A stretch of 64,000 bases of DNA. It comes from Dolichospermum sp. LEGE 00240 (GTDB lineage: Bacteria > Cyanobacteriota > Cyanobacteriia > Cyanobacteriales > Nostocaceae). The notes under the pieces were generated by a model that saw only the letters and a program-made list of their open reading frames with translations, searched no databases and was not told where the DNA came from. Within the stretch, counting starts at the first letter, position 1. Every line of letters starts with the position of its first letter. A program made the position numbers and the translations under genes. This document shows positions 9,193 through 18,214 of the stretch, one piece after another. The DNA is taken from positions 1 through 64,000 of the forward strand of contig NZ_JADEVZ010000007.1 in the NCBI RefSeq assembly GCF_015207875.1, in the 5' to 3' direction.

Positions 9193-10413
9193 CTATTCAA
9201 CAAAAAACTTTTCCAGACAGCGGACAAACATTTCTACACCCATTGGTAAAGCTGTTTCATCAAAATCAAATTGGGGATGATGATGAGGGTAATCTAATTT
9301 TTTCTCTGGATTTGCAGAACCAAGAAAAAAGTAACAACCGGGAACTTCTTGCAGAAAAAATGACATATCTTCTCCACCCATTGTTTGACATTCGGGAACG
9401 ATACCAATAGGGGTTTCTATGACTGCTTCTGCGACTGAACGCACTAATTCAGCAATTTCTGGATCATTAATAACTGGTGGATAAAAATGAGTATAATCTA
9501 AGTCATAACTTGCACCGTGACTTTGGCAAATTCCCGCCATAATTTGTTGAATGCGTTCTTTAAAAAAACCTGCTAAATCAGGATTAAAATATCTTACTGT
9601 TCCACCCATTCTCGCAGTATCAGCAATCACATTAACTGCTGTGCCGGCGTGGAGTTCGCCCACTGTGACTACAGCCGAATCAATGGGGTTGACATTACGG
9701 GAAACAATTGTTTGTAAAGCATTGACTATTTGCGCTGCTACCACGACAGAATCCACTGTTTGATGAGGAATTGCCCCATGTCCACCTTTACCGAAAATGG
9801 TGCAACGAAACAACTCGACAGCAGCCATTAATGCCCCAGACCGGACTCCTACAGTTCCCAATGGCAGATTATTCCATAAGTGTAAACCGATAATGGCATC
9901 AACATCAGGGTTTTTAAGTACACCTGCTGCAATCATCGGTTTTGCTCCACCTGGACCTTCTTCTGCGGGTTGGAAGATAATTTTGACAGTGCCGCTAAAG
10001 TCTTGGCGGTGTTGATTGAGGTAATAGGCTGTACCGAGAGCGATCGCTGTATGTCCATCATGTCCACAAGCGTGCATGACTCCATCATGTTGAGAACAAT
10101 AGGGAACTTGATTCTGTTCTTGAATAGGTAAAGCATCCATATCCGCCCGAATTGCTAATACTTTGCCATTACCAGGTTTTTCACCTTTAATAATAGCGAC
10201 AATTCCCGTTTGGGCAATTCCAGTTTGATGGACAATTCCCCAATTTTGCAATTTTTGGGCAATAAATTCGGCGGTAATTTTTTCCTGAAACCCTAATTCT
10301 GGTTTTTGGTGAATCTGTCTTCTCCACTCCACTAATTGTGGTTGTAAAGCCCGAATTTCTAACCGGACATTTTTGAGATTTACTGTTGAAGTTTGAGGAA
10401 ATATAGAAACCAT
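9193..10413 (-). CDS. M20 family amidohydrolase (IAA-amino acid / hippurate hydrolase type)
   Basis: This 406-residue metal-dependent amidohydrolase has the M20D layout. Zinc ligands are visible in MHACGHDGHT and in the PAEEGPGG motif. A dimerisation insert starts near residue 190 (GKGGHGAIPHQTVD), and a C-terminal MGGEDMSFF segment follows. Family members remove acyl or aminoacyl groups from N-acyl amino acids. The actual substrate cannot be read from sequence. The gene has its own 48-base gap from bioD upstream and could be co-transcribed with it. Confidence 0.9.
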   Translation of the reverse strand: MVSIFPQTSTVNLKNVRLEIRALQPQLVEWRRQIHQKPELGFQEKITAEFIAQKLQNWGIVHQTGIAQTGIVAIIKGEKPGNGKVLAIRADMDALPIQEQNQVPYCSQHDGVMHACGHDGHTAIALGTAYYLNQHRQDFSGTVKIIFQPAEEGPGGAKPMIAAGVLKNPDVDAIIGLHLWNNLPLGTVGVRSGALMAAVELFRCTIFGKGGHGAIPHQTVDSVVVAAQIVNALQTIVSRNVNPIDSAVVTVGELHAGTAVNVIADTARMGGTVRYFNPDLAGFFKERIQQIMAGICQSHGASYDLDYTHFYPPVINDPEIAELVRSVAEAVIETPIGIVPECQTMGGEDMSFFLQEVPGCYFFLGSANPEKKLDYPHHHPQFDFDETALPMGVEMFVRCLEKFFVE

Positions 10414-10461
10414 ATTATCAATGAAAAATTAGTGATTAGATTTATATTTCTTCCCTGTTCC

Positions 10462-11145
10462 CTATTCCCTACAATATATTTCCCAATCCAAAGCCGCAGC
10501 CACTTCAGCCAGTTTTTCCAAATCTCTAGGATTTTCTAGATAGGGAACACAACCTAAAACGGGAATATTTGTTAAGGATCGAATTAAATCTGGTGGCATT
10601 AAATCAGCAATTTCTGACTCAGTGCGAGGTTGGGTACAATTGAGAATAATCCCCCGCAGATTGATTTTAGTTTGTCTAGCTAATGCTACATTAGCCACAG
10701 CACTAGCGATCGCTCCCAATCTGACCGGTACAACCAAAATAGTTTTTAATCGCCATTCCCCCGCCAAATCAGCCACAGTCAACTCATTGGTAACTGGTGA
10801 ACCTAAACCCCCCAAAGATTCCACCAACACAAAATCACGCTGTTTTTGTAAAGATAACAAAGTTCGCCAGGCGATCGCCAAATCAACTTGACGATTTTCC
10901 TTAGCAGCCGCAATAGGAGGTGCTAAAGGTGCTTGAAAATACAAAGGAGTAATTGCCTCCAGCGATTGTTCCAAATTAAACAGACTTTGGTACAATTCCC
11001 TATCACCCACCCCCGATTGAATTGGCTTCATAATCCCCAAACGGCGTTGAGGATAATATTTTTGCCAATAAGCTGCTAAAGCTGCTGTCACCACAGTTTT
11101 ACCAGCATCCGTATCAGTTCCCGTAATCAGTAAAGTATTCAACAA
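10462..11145 (-). CDS. bioD: Dethiobiotin synthase
   Basis: BioD closes the ureido ring of dethiobiotin using 7,8-diaminopelargonate, CO2 and ATP, the penultimate step of biotin synthesis. The 227-residue protein carries the N-terminal P-loop GTDTDAGKT (residues 9-17), the KPIQSG substrate segment and the ESLGGLGSP metal-binding region. Other bio genes are not present nearby. It lies 51 bases downstream of a kinase gene on the same strand. Confidence 0.92.
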   Translation of the reverse strand: MLNTLLITGTDTDAGKTVVTAALAAYWQKYYPQRRLGIMKPIQSGVGDRELYQSLFNLEQSLEAITPLYFQAPLAPPIAAAKENRQVDLAIAWRTLLSLQKQRDFVLVESLGGLGSPVTNELTVADLAGEWRLKTILVVPVRLGAIASAVANVALARQTKINLRGIILNCTQPRTESEIADLMPPDLIRSLTNIPVLGCVPYLENPRDLEKLAEVAAALDWEIYCRE

Positions 11146-11196
11146 CGTTTTCCGTTAAAAATGACAACTTAATTTGCTTCTTTCCCTAATTTAGCG

Positions 11197-12873
11197 TTAA
11201 TTAGTCCCATTAAACCCTGGGGTTGGAGTTTCCGTTGGGGTTGGAGTTTCCGTTGGGGTTGGGGTTTCTGTCGGGGTTGGAGTTTCCGTTGGCGTTGGAG
11301 TTTCCGTTGGCGTTGGAGTTTCCGTTGGCGTTGGAGTTTCCGTTGGCGTTGGAGTTTCCGTTGGCGTTGGAGTTTCCGTTGGCGTTGGAGTTGGCGTTTC
11401 TAAAGCCACATTCAAACTATAATTAACCTCCGCCACACCCCCGGACAAACCTAATTGAATAATATATTTGCCATCATTTGCTAATATTCCCTCATAAGAT
11501 GTAGCTTGTTGATCTTGAGTATTCACGACTTCACCATCGGTAGTTAAAATCGTCAGCACAATACCACTGTTTTCATTGACAGATACAACTAACTTTTCCC
11601 CACTCTTACCTTGCAAACTATATTGAACTAATTCATTTTCTCGCAGTGTTCCCTCAACTTTCGCCATATTAGACTTGTCTAACTTCAGCCCTTGGCGATT
11701 AATCACAGGTTCGCTATTAGTCGGTATTGGAGTTGGTGTTAATGTGATCCCACTAGGAATAACAGGAGAAGGAAAAGATTGTGGCGTTGTAGTCGTTTCT
11801 CCAAATGGACGCGGCTTACCTTTCAGTGAAGTTACTAAAGTCCAAGAACCAAAACCTGCTAAAATAATCACAATACAGCCAATACCCCCCAATGCCCAAC
11901 CGTTATCCAAAATAGAGCTACTTTGCCCAGAATCTCCTGAAGGTTGGGGCTTTTCCGATGTTTTTGATATAGGGTCAGGACGATGACCAATAGCAATAGT
12001 TTGTAAAGAAGATAAATTAGCCGCAGGTTGACCACTATAGCCTGTATTTAGCAGTGCCTGAGTCACATCAGCCGCACTTTGATAGCGCTCCCCCGGTAGA
12101 TAACTCAACATTCGCTGTAAAACCTGAGCAAATTCTGGTGTCACCGTTGCCCATTGTTGCCAATTCCAGGTTAGTTGCTGCTCATCAAATAAATCTGCGG
12201 GTTCTTTCCCAGTCAATAAAACTATAGCAGTCACAGCTAACGCATACAAATCACTACTGGGATATACCCGACCCGTCAGCATTTGTTCACTAGGCGCGTA
12301 ACCTAACTTGCCTACAGTTGTTACAGATGTAGCACTTGATGATTGTAATTTTGTAGCTAACTCCTTAACCACTCCAAAATCAATTAACACAGGCAGAAAA
12401 TCATTTTCCCGTAAAATTATATTTTCTGGAGATATATCTCGATGAATAATTCCCTGTCCGTGAATATAACTAAGAACAGGTAATAAATTTCTTAGTAAAT
12501 GCAGTACATCGGCTTCATTGAAGGTTTTTCCCAGGTCTTGACGTTCTTTGAGTAAATTGCGGTAAGTCTTACCAGCCACAAAATCCTGTACCAAAAATAA
12601 CTTTCCGTTTTGGGCAAATTTTTCTCGAAATTTAGGAATTTGTAGATGTTCAATTTGATACAATATAGCAGATTCTCGTTCAAATAACTCCTGTGCTTTT
12701 TGCCCATGAGATGTTTCCGTAATTGGGACAATTAATTCTTTCAGAACACAAAGTTCATTAAAGCGTCTTTGGTCTTCTGCCAGATAAGTTCTCCCAAATC
12801 CCCCCTGTCCAATAATGTGAATTATGTGGTAACGATTTTGTAGGATAGTACCAACTGTAATCGGTGATTGCAT
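11197..12873 (-). CDS. Ser/Thr protein kinase with TM, PPC-like domain and TPTPTE tail
   Basis: This is a 558-residue membrane kinase. Residues 1-275 form the kinase: glycine loop GQGGFGRTY, Lys in CVLKEL, catalytic loop HRDISPEN and IDFGVVKE. The usual Lys of HRDxKPxN is Ser here. A transmembrane helix lies near residues 325-348. A PPC-like extracytoplasmic beta domain spans about 395-485 ([15 protein letters not shown]). The last 65 residues are about nine TPTPTE hexapeptides. Thr/Pro tails of this sort often span the cell wall. The signal sensed is unknown. The AT-rich upstream gap separates it from prs. Confidence 0.9.
   Translation of the reverse strand: MQSPITVGTILQNRYHIIHIIGQGGFGRTYLAEDQRRFNELCVLKELIVPITETSHGQKAQELFERESAILYQIEHLQIPKFREKFAQNGKLFLVQDFVAGKTYRNLLKERQDLGKTFNEADVLHLLRNLLPVLSYIHGQGIIHRDISPENIILRENDFLPVLIDFGVVKELATKLQSSSATSVTTVGKLGYAPSEQMLTGRVYPSSDLYALAVTAIVLLTGKEPADLFDEQQLTWNWQQWATVTPEFAQVLQRMLSYLPGERYQSAADVTQALLNTGYSGQPAANLSSLQTIAIGHRPDPISKTSEKPQPSGDSGQSSSILDNGWALGGIGCIVIILAGFGSWTLVTSLKGKPRPFGETTTTPQSFPSPVIPSGITLTPTPIPTNSEPVINRQGLKLDKSNMAKVEGTLRENELVQYSLQGKSGEKLVVSVNENSGIVLTILTTDGEVVNTQDQQATSYEGILANDGKYIIQLGLSGGVAEVNYSLNVALETPTPTPTETPTPTETPTPTETPTPTETPTPTETPTPTETPTPTETPTPTETPTPTETPTPGFNGTN
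11219..11397. repeat. 18-bp coding minisatellite in the kinase gene
   Basis: Units close to GTTGGAGTTTCCGTTGGC (18 bases, six codons on the minus strand, TPTPTE) are repeated in tandem roughly ten times. Units differ mainly at one G/C position (ggcgttgg versus gggttgg). Because the unit is a multiple of three, gain or loss of copies keeps the frame and only changes tail length. Confidence 0.9.
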
Positions 12874-13333
12874 GATCTATTAATTGAATATAATAGCAAC
12901 TGAGCTAGAACTTGGTCAAAGCATCATCCATCCACAACGTGACACAAAATGTCTCAATTGTAGCTTCTGTAATTTTCCTCGGTCACCCCGCCTACAAGGA
13001 AGTGTATACTAGAAATAAGTCTTGCATTATTCTATTCTTACATTCTGCCTTGAGTCGGGATGTGTCCAATATGGTAGCAAATATAATCCAGAATAGATAA
13101 ACCAAGCGGTTTGGTTCACGGCAAATTTTTCCAGATATGGGGATTTATTAAAATAAATATTTAATCTTCAGTTAATTGGGTTATTAATTGGTAACAATTA
13201 TCATAAAATAACTGTTTGCACATTTGGTGTTATTTAATCATAGGTGTTGTAACACCCCAGAGCTAACTGGAAGATCAATATTATTTGTTGACTCAATTTC
13301 GGCTAAATTTGCTCAATCTCTGATGATATTTCT
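12874..13333. other. Intergenic region between divergent kinase and prs genes
   Basis: This 460-base AT-rich gap holds the promoters of two divergent genes. I see a perfect inverted repeat GGTGTT-GT-AACACC near 13242-13255, about 80 bases before prs. A short open frame at 12912-13100 lacks a ribosome site and family resemblance and was not called. No repeat family of the window occurs here. Confidence 0.5.
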
Positions 13334-14350
13334 ATGAATGCACTTCGAGGATCTGCTGTGCTAAGTTCTGCCACTCTACCAGTTCAGTCAATAGCAACGG
13401 GACTACCTGACAATAATCGCCTGCGGCTGTTTTCCGGTTCTGCCAATATAACATTGTCGCAAGAAGTCGCTCGTTATCTAGGCATGGACTTGGGTCCAAT
13501 GATTCGCAAAAGATTTGCGGACGGAGAACTTTATGTTCAAATCCAAGAATCAATTCGGGGTTGTGATGTCTATTTAATCCAGCCCAGTTGTCAACCCGTC
13601 AATGATCATTTGATGGAATTACTAATTATGATTGATGCTTGTCGTCGAGCATCTGCACGCCAGATTACAGCAGTAATTCCTTACTATGGTTATGCTCGTG
13701 CTGACAGAAAAACAGCCGGTAGAGAGTCAATTACTGCGAAATTAGTTGCTAATTTGATTACTGAAGCAGGCGCTAATCGAGTTTTGGCAATGGATTTGCA
13801 CGCAGCCCAAATTCAGGGCTATTTCGATATTCCCTTTGATCATGTCTATGGTTCACCAGTTATCCTAGATTATCTCATTAGCAAAGGATTACAGGATATT
13901 GTGGTTGTTTCCCCTGACGTGGGTGGGGTAGCACGGGCTAGGGCATTTGCGAAAAAATTGAATGATGCACCACTAGCAATTATTGACAAACGCCGTCAGG
14001 CTCATAATGTTGCCGAAGTCTTAAATGTGATTGGTGATGTGAGAGGCAAAACTGCCATATTGGTGGATGACATGATTGATACTGGCGGTACGATTGCGGC
14101 GGGGGCTAATTTACTACGTCAGGAAGGTGCGAGTCAGGTATATGCTTGTGCTACTCATGCTGTATTTTCCCCACCGGCAATTGAGCGATTGTCTAGTGGG
14201 GTCTTTGAGGAGGTTATAGTCACTAATACTATTCCTATTCCAGAGGCTAATCAGTTTCCGCAATTGGTGACGCTTTCCGTCGCTAATCTGCTGGGAGAAG
14301 CAATTTGGCGGATTCATGAGGATAGCTCACTTAGTAGTTTATTCCGTTAA
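13334..14350 (+). CDS. prs: Ribose-phosphate pyrophosphokinase
   Basis: This enzyme makes PRPP from ribose 5-phosphate and ATP for nucleotide, His and Trp synthesis. The 338-residue protein shows the class I signatures: RKRFADGELYVQIQESIRG, IPYYGYARADRK and the PRPP-binding loop LVDDMIDTGGT. An extra N-terminal stretch of about 25 residues precedes the conserved core (LRLFSGSAN). An internal start is possible, but ATG 13334 follows a reasonable spacer. It is transcribed as a single gene. Confidence 0.95.
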   Translation: MNALRGSAVLSSATLPVQSIATGLPDNNRLRLFSGSANITLSQEVARYLGMDLGPMIRKRFADGELYVQIQESIRGCDVYLIQPSCQPVNDHLMELLIMIDACRRASARQITAVIPYYGYARADRKTAGRESITAKLVANLITEAGANRVLAMDLHAAQIQGYFDIPFDHVYGSPVILDYLISKGLQDIVVVSPDVGGVARARAFAKKLNDAPLAIIDKRRQAHNVAEVLNVIGDVRGKTAILVDDMIDTGGTIAAGANLLRQEGASQVYACATHAVFSPPAIERLSSGVFEEVIVTNTIPIPEANQFPQLVTLSVANLLGEAIWRIHEDSSLSSLFR

Positions 14351-14499
14351 TCAACCAATAGCTATCATCCTCAAGGAAGAAAAAAGGAGTCAGGAGTCAG
14401 GAGTCAGGAGGAAGAAAGAAGGAGTAAAAGCATGATAACTTTGTACCTCCTGCAACCTGCAATGTGTTGTTAATAATGAAGGATGAAAGTTTTCGTTCT

Positions 14500-15072
14500 T
14501 CATTTTTCGTATGCAGCTAAAATTTCTAATTCAGAAACTACTCTTTCTAATTCTTCAACTAAGGGCGTAATTTGATGTTTCCAGAAAGCATCTGCGAGGG
14601 AACGATAATACCAAAGTGTGCCTGCTTTGCCACCTTGAAACCGTTCCCAAACAGCATCACCAATCATCCGATAATCTTTGATAATTGACCGGACATTATG
14701 GAGTTTGTCAGCAGCGGAAACTAGCAATACTTCTGGGGAAGCGGTGGCAATATGGGCAATATAGGCTTCTTTCCGGCTTTTCCAAGGGGGTTTAGGTGTG
14801 GTGTCTGCGTCTGTACAACCATCAACTATGGCGGTGACATGATCCCCAAATCGGCGGCGAATTTCTGCTCTGGTGGCTGCTCCGCCTTGGTCTTCTATGG
14901 CATCATGTAGTAAGGCGGCGATCGCTTCATCTTCATTAGCTCCATATTCTAAGGCTATACTGGCTACTCCTAGTAAATGGGTAATATAGGGAATATCGCC
15001 AGCTTTGCGTTTTTGCGTGGCGTGGAGTTCGTGGGCATAGGTAAGCGCTTGGGTAAATCTTTCTGATAGCAT
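14500..15072 (-). CDS. HD-domain phosphohydrolase (SpoT/Rel hydrolase-like)
   Basis: This 190-residue protein holds one HD domain. Conserved His and His-Asp pairs are in YITHLLGVA and ALLHDAIEDQGG, and the later AADKLHNVRS is typical of the (p)ppGpp hydrolase branch. No synthetase or TGS domain follows, so it would be a small stand-alone hydrolase. I start at ATG 15072 (MLSERFTQALTYAHE). The longer frame to 15189 only translates a dispersed purine-rich repeat. The (p)ppGpp substrate is inference from the family. Confidence 0.85.
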   Translation of the reverse strand: MLSERFTQALTYAHELHATQKRKAGDIPYITHLLGVASIALEYGANEDEAIAALLHDAIEDQGGAATRAEIRRRFGDHVTAIVDGCTDADTTPKPPWKSRKEAYIAHIATASPEVLLVSAADKLHNVRSIIKDYRMIGDAVWERFQGGKAGTLWYYRSLADAFWKHQITPLVEELERVVSELEILAAYEK

Positions 15073-15167
15073 TTTTTTAAGAGGAAATGAACCACGAAGG
15101 AGCGAAGGACACGAAGGAAGAGGAAGAGAAGGAAGAGAAAGAAGGAGGTTAGTGTTTTTAACTAAAA

Positions 15168-16460
15168 CTAGTATTTTGCAGTTTGACAAGCTTTATCCAT
15201 CATTTCTTTTGCTAATGGATGATAACCATTATTATTTAAAAATGCTAAGATTGACTCTTTTACTTGATAACTAATAGCTTCTCCTGTTGTTACTAATCTA
15301 GCAAAGTGTTCACAGTTCCAACCTAATAACCCATAATCCCAATTTTTGAACAATTCATAAGCTATTAAACATCTATCAAGGACTTCTTTTTTAGGCAATA
15401 ATGTCACCGATTCTACCCTATATGATACTGTCGGAATTCGGAATACAGCAAATCCATTTCCACCAAAGTTAAAAGCATGGGTATCAGAGATAGTTATATG
15501 GTAGTGTAATGCAAGATCGGAGCTACTTTCTTTATGATGAATTAACAATCCTGCTTTAGAACTTTTATAATCAACATGAGTTTTAAACTCACGAATAATC
15601 TTATCTTCAATAATTTGTGTGGCTGAAAGAATAGTAATATTGCTGGTTTTTTGGATATTCCAAAGAGATAACCACTCATTTATTGACTGAGGACGGTTTT
15701 CTGGCTTTAATTCCATTCCTTTAATTATCGCCTGATTTACCCTATCACTAATACGAGAATTTATCTTTTTTGCTTCTTCTAATTCTGTACCAATTGCTCT
15801 CATTGGTGATATAGTTGGTAATTCTCCAGTTAACACAGAATACAAAGTTGCAGCTAAAGCATAAACATCTGTAAATGCTCCCCGTTTTGCTCTAGGATCA
15901 TATTGTTCAATTGGTGCAAAACCATCAGATAATATTTTGGTATGGGTTTTGGTTAAATTCGGTGTAAATTCTCGCGCAATCCCAAAATCAATTAACACGG
16001 CTTCTGATTTACCAGAACGCAACATGATATTTTGTGGTTTAATATCTCGATGTAATAAGCCATTATCATGAACTAGAGTTAATGCTGATCCAATTTGCTG
16101 AATATAGCGTAATGCTTCAGTTTCAGATAAAATACCTTGATTTTCTACTACAGTTCCTAAATCTTCACCATCAATATATTCCATCACCATACACCAAAGA
16201 TCATTTTCATGAATGACTTCGTATATTTGCACAATATGGGGATGACTACATTTAGCTAATTTAATGGCTTCGTTGAGAAAGTCTTGTTGAAATTTAGCAA
16301 AATCAGCACGTTTTTGGATTGCATCATTTAAAGTTTTAATAACAACGTAATTTCCCTGATTATCTCTAGCGCGATAAGTGATTCCAAAACCACCTTCACC
16401 TAATTCTTTTTCTATGGTATATTTACCATCTTGTAATTGCTGTCCTGACAACCAAGCCAT
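15168..16460 (-). CDS. Ser/Thr kinase fused to an LRAT-like C-terminal domain
   Basis: This 430-residue protein has no obvious membrane helix. Residues 8-265 form a kinase with intact motifs: GEGGFGITY, VVIKTL, HRDIKPQN and IDFGIARE. Residues about 285-415 resemble the LRAT / NlpC-P60-like papain fold. HYHITISD carries the expected His and WNCEHFARLV carries the catalytic Cys of the NCEHF signature. LRAT-type domains are acyltransferases or thiol hydrolases. The coupling to a kinase suggests a signalling or effector enzyme. This pairing is inferred from motifs only. Confidence 0.8.
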   Translation of the reverse strand: MAWLSGQQLQDGKYTIEKELGEGGFGITYRARDNQGNYVVIKTLNDAIQKRADFAKFQQDFLNEAIKLAKCSHPHIVQIYEVIHENDLWCMVMEYIDGEDLGTVVENQGILSETEALRYIQQIGSALTLVHDNGLLHRDIKPQNIMLRSGKSEAVLIDFGIAREFTPNLTKTHTKILSDGFAPIEQYDPRAKRGAFTDVYALAATLYSVLTGELPTISPMRAIGTELEEAKKINSRISDRVNQAIIKGMELKPENRPQSINEWLSLWNIQKTSNITILSATQIIEDKIIREFKTHVDYKSSKAGLLIHHKESSSDLALHYHITISDTHAFNFGGNGFAVFRIPTVSYRVESVTLLPKKEVLDRCLIAYELFKNWDYGLLGWNCEHFARLVTTGEAISYQVKESILAFLNNNGYHPLAKEMMDKACQTAKY

Positions 16461-16578
16461 AAACTGTAAACTTATAGATTTATAAGTTCATTTTGGCACA
16501 ATTTTAGTTGTAAGTGCTAATTTCAGGTTATTATCTGTCTAAAATAGTAGAAAACACTTGACTACAAACTAAAAACCT

Positions 16579-16842
16579 ATGCCACAAACAATTCTCAAGG
16601 AAATTCTCAGTCAGCTTGATAGTTTAGAACAAGATGAACTACAGCAACTTAATCAAGCCATCCAAGTATGTCTAACTGATAAAGCACAAGTTAATCAAAT
16701 CACAAACTTTCATCAAGCACTGTTAAGTTCTGGTTTGGTGAAACAAATTAAACAACCTGCTGACAGTAAACAACATGAAAGAAAACTTATTCAGGCAGAA
16801 GGAAAACCTGTTTCTCAAACTATTATTGAGGAACGTCGCTAA
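16579..16842 (+). CDS. Putative antitoxin partner of a broken PIN toxin
   Basis: This small 87-residue, mostly helical and charged protein (LKEILSQLDSLEQDELQQLN) ends with TAA directly abutting the ATG of a PIN-domain fragment at 16843. The zero-gap order, small gene then PIN gene, is the standard VapBC-like arrangement. The family is common in cyanobacteria upstream of PIN proteins. It shows no clear DNA-binding motif. With its toxin disrupted it may now be an orphan antitoxin. Confidence 0.6.
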   Translation: MPQTILKEILSQLDSLEQDELQQLNQAIQVCLTDKAQVNQITNFHQALLSSGLVKQIKQPADSKQHERKLIQAEGKPVSQTIIEERR

Positions 16843-16986
16843 ATGTCCGTTTATTTTTTAGATAGCAGCGCCTTAGTTAAACGCTACGTTGCGGAAATAG
16901 GTTCAGGTTGGGTTGTGGGTTTATGCAATCCTATGGTAAAAAACGATGTATTTATTGTTGCTACTAACAATTTAAAATTTCTTTAA
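16843..16986 (+). pseudogene. PIN-domain toxin with internal deletion
   Basis: The frame begins MSVYFLDSSALVKRYV, the first strand and Asp of a VapC-type PIN nuclease. It continues for only 47 codons to VFIVATNNLKFL and a TAA. The first 24 residues match the start of a PIN domain and the last 12 resemble the final strand (usually near residue 110-120). About 80 residues with the other acidic active-site positions are therefore missing. The ORF overlaps the end of the convergent gene at 16964. It is almost certainly inactive. Confidence 0.7.
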
Positions 16987-17341
16987 GAATGCCCTTTAAA
17001 TCTGATTCAGCAGGCCGTTTTGCAAATTGTTCGTGACTATAAATCCACACAAGCTTAATTACAAAATCATTTGTATTAACTAAATACATTAATCTAATTT
17101 GTCCAGATGCACCTTTGGATACTTTAAACTCAATTTTGTGAAATGACCATCCTTGAGGTAATTCAATCTTTCCAGGTAAAGGTTCGTTACGGGAATTTAT
17201 GGGATACTGTTCTTCAATTAAATCTTCTAAAATTTGGGCAACACACTCTATAAAATCAGACCTATAAGCTTTTGCGAGTTTTTTGAAAGAACGCTGAAAA
17301 TTATCAGATTTTTCAATCGAGAAGGGAGTTAAGCCAGTCAC
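16964..17341 (-). CDS. RelE/HigB-like toxin paired with a Panacea antitoxin
   Basis: This 125-residue basic protein (IEKSDNFQRSFKKLAKAYR, later SGQIRLMYLVN and LVWIYSHEQF) has the helix-then-beta layout of RelE-type mRNA interferases. I chose the GTG at 17341 because AAGGAG lies six to nine bases upstream. The ATG at 17389 has no such site and would overlap the antitoxin much more. It overlaps the last 29 bases of the DUF4065 gene, indicating translational coupling. The fold assignment is by eye and uncertain in detail. Confidence 0.65.
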   Translation of the reverse strand: MTGLTPFSIEKSDNFQRSFKKLAKAYRSDFIECVAQILEDLIEEQYPINSRNEPLPGKIELPQGWSFHKIEFKVSKGASGQIRLMYLVNTNDFVIKLVWIYSHEQFAKRPAESDLKGILKEILNC

Positions 17342-17900
17342 GCACTTCTCCTTTTTGAATACGAGTTGATGATTCTGAATTACAAGCATCCTTTAAAACT
17401 TGTCGCATGACAATTTGATAACCTGGATGATCACGTTCTATCTGTTCTAATTTCTCATATCCTAATACTTTTAAATCTTCTAGTAAAATTACCGTAGTTG
17501 AAGCAGCTTCAGGAAGTAAACCTTTACGTGCTTTCTTCCAAGGAAATTCTAAATGAGTCATATCACTTAAACGATAAGCGTGATAGCCCCCAAAATATTC
17601 CCATACTTCTTCTAGTAGTTGTTTGTTATCTTCGGATATTTCTGATAATAATTCTTGACTAGGTATAGGTAATTGTTTGGCTTCAAATTCGCTATAAAAC
17701 CTATAAGCAGGTGGACATACAGGCCCATAACGCCATGCCTGGATTTCTTCTGGAAATAATGGCTCATCATACATTGCTAAATGCAAACTTTGAGCATAGT
17801 ATAAAAGCTTTTGAGATTTCATGTTTGTCATTTCTGCTTCTATACCATCTGTATAAGCTTTCATAATGAAGTAGCGAGCCACAGTTAGACAATCAATCAT
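17313..17900 (-). CDS. DUF4065 (Panacea) antitoxin
   Basis: This 195-residue protein has the DUF4065/Panacea core: KSQKLLYYAQSLHLAMYDEPLF, EIQAWRYGPVCPPAY and an acidic helix around YGGYHAYRLSDMTHLE. The domain is known from SocA and from many two-gene systems in which it neutralises unrelated toxins. The start used is ATG 17900; TTG 17906 is also in frame. The downstream overlapping gene is its likely toxin. Length is normal for the family. Confidence 0.85.
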   Translation of the reverse strand: MIDCLTVARYFIMKAYTDGIEAEMTNMKSQKLLYYAQSLHLAMYDEPLFPEEIQAWRYGPVCPPAYRFYSEFEAKQLPIPSQELLSEISEDNKQLLEEVWEYFGGYHAYRLSDMTHLEFPWKKARKGLLPEAASTTVILLEDLKVLGYEKLEQIERDHPGYQIVMRQVLKDACNSESSTRIQKGEVRDWLNSLLD

Positions 17901-18214
17901 AATCAAACTCGCAAATCCAAATAAACTGACTAAAATAAACTAGCTATCCCAATAATTTTTAACCACACAACACACGTCTTAATTATAGTTGAAAGTAGAC
18001 ATTTTTAGTACATTTTTACTATACAATCCCATTAACAGACTCTTCAACCTAAACCATGCTCTTGATATTTATTATCAAAATAACAATATTTGTGACAATT
18101 ACGCTAGAATTATTAAAGGTTCGTTACAGATTTGGCAAATCATCCCCACTTCTGTTAAAACGACCGAAAATTAGCTTCTTAATCTAAAAACCTTAAAGTT
18201 TACCCAAACCATCT
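17901..18214. other. Intergenic region upstream of typA
   Basis: This is a roughly 310-base AT-rich gap between the divergent Panacea and typA genes. Short open frames here have no ribosome site or recognisable product. It should contain promoters for both neighbours. TTGTGACAATTACGC near 18090 followed by AATTATTAAAG could belong to typA, but spacing is not convincing. Confidence 0.4.

Noticed and set aside
11223-11426. Forward open frame made of repeats ([11 protein letters not shown])
   Set aside because: It is the antisense translation of the TPTPTE minisatellite.
12912-13100. 62-codon open frame upstream of prs
   Set aside because: No ribosome site, no family resemblance and unusual residue use; it lies in a promoter region.
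15073-15189. N-terminal extension of the HD protein
   Set aside because: It translates a purine-rich dispersed repeat (cacgaaggagcgaaggacac) and gives a Leu/Pro-rich string; the ATG at 15072 starts the conserved domain.
17989-18174. 61-codon open frame upstream of typA
   Set aside because: Low-complexity AT-rich translation and no ribosome site; more likely promoter and leader DNA.
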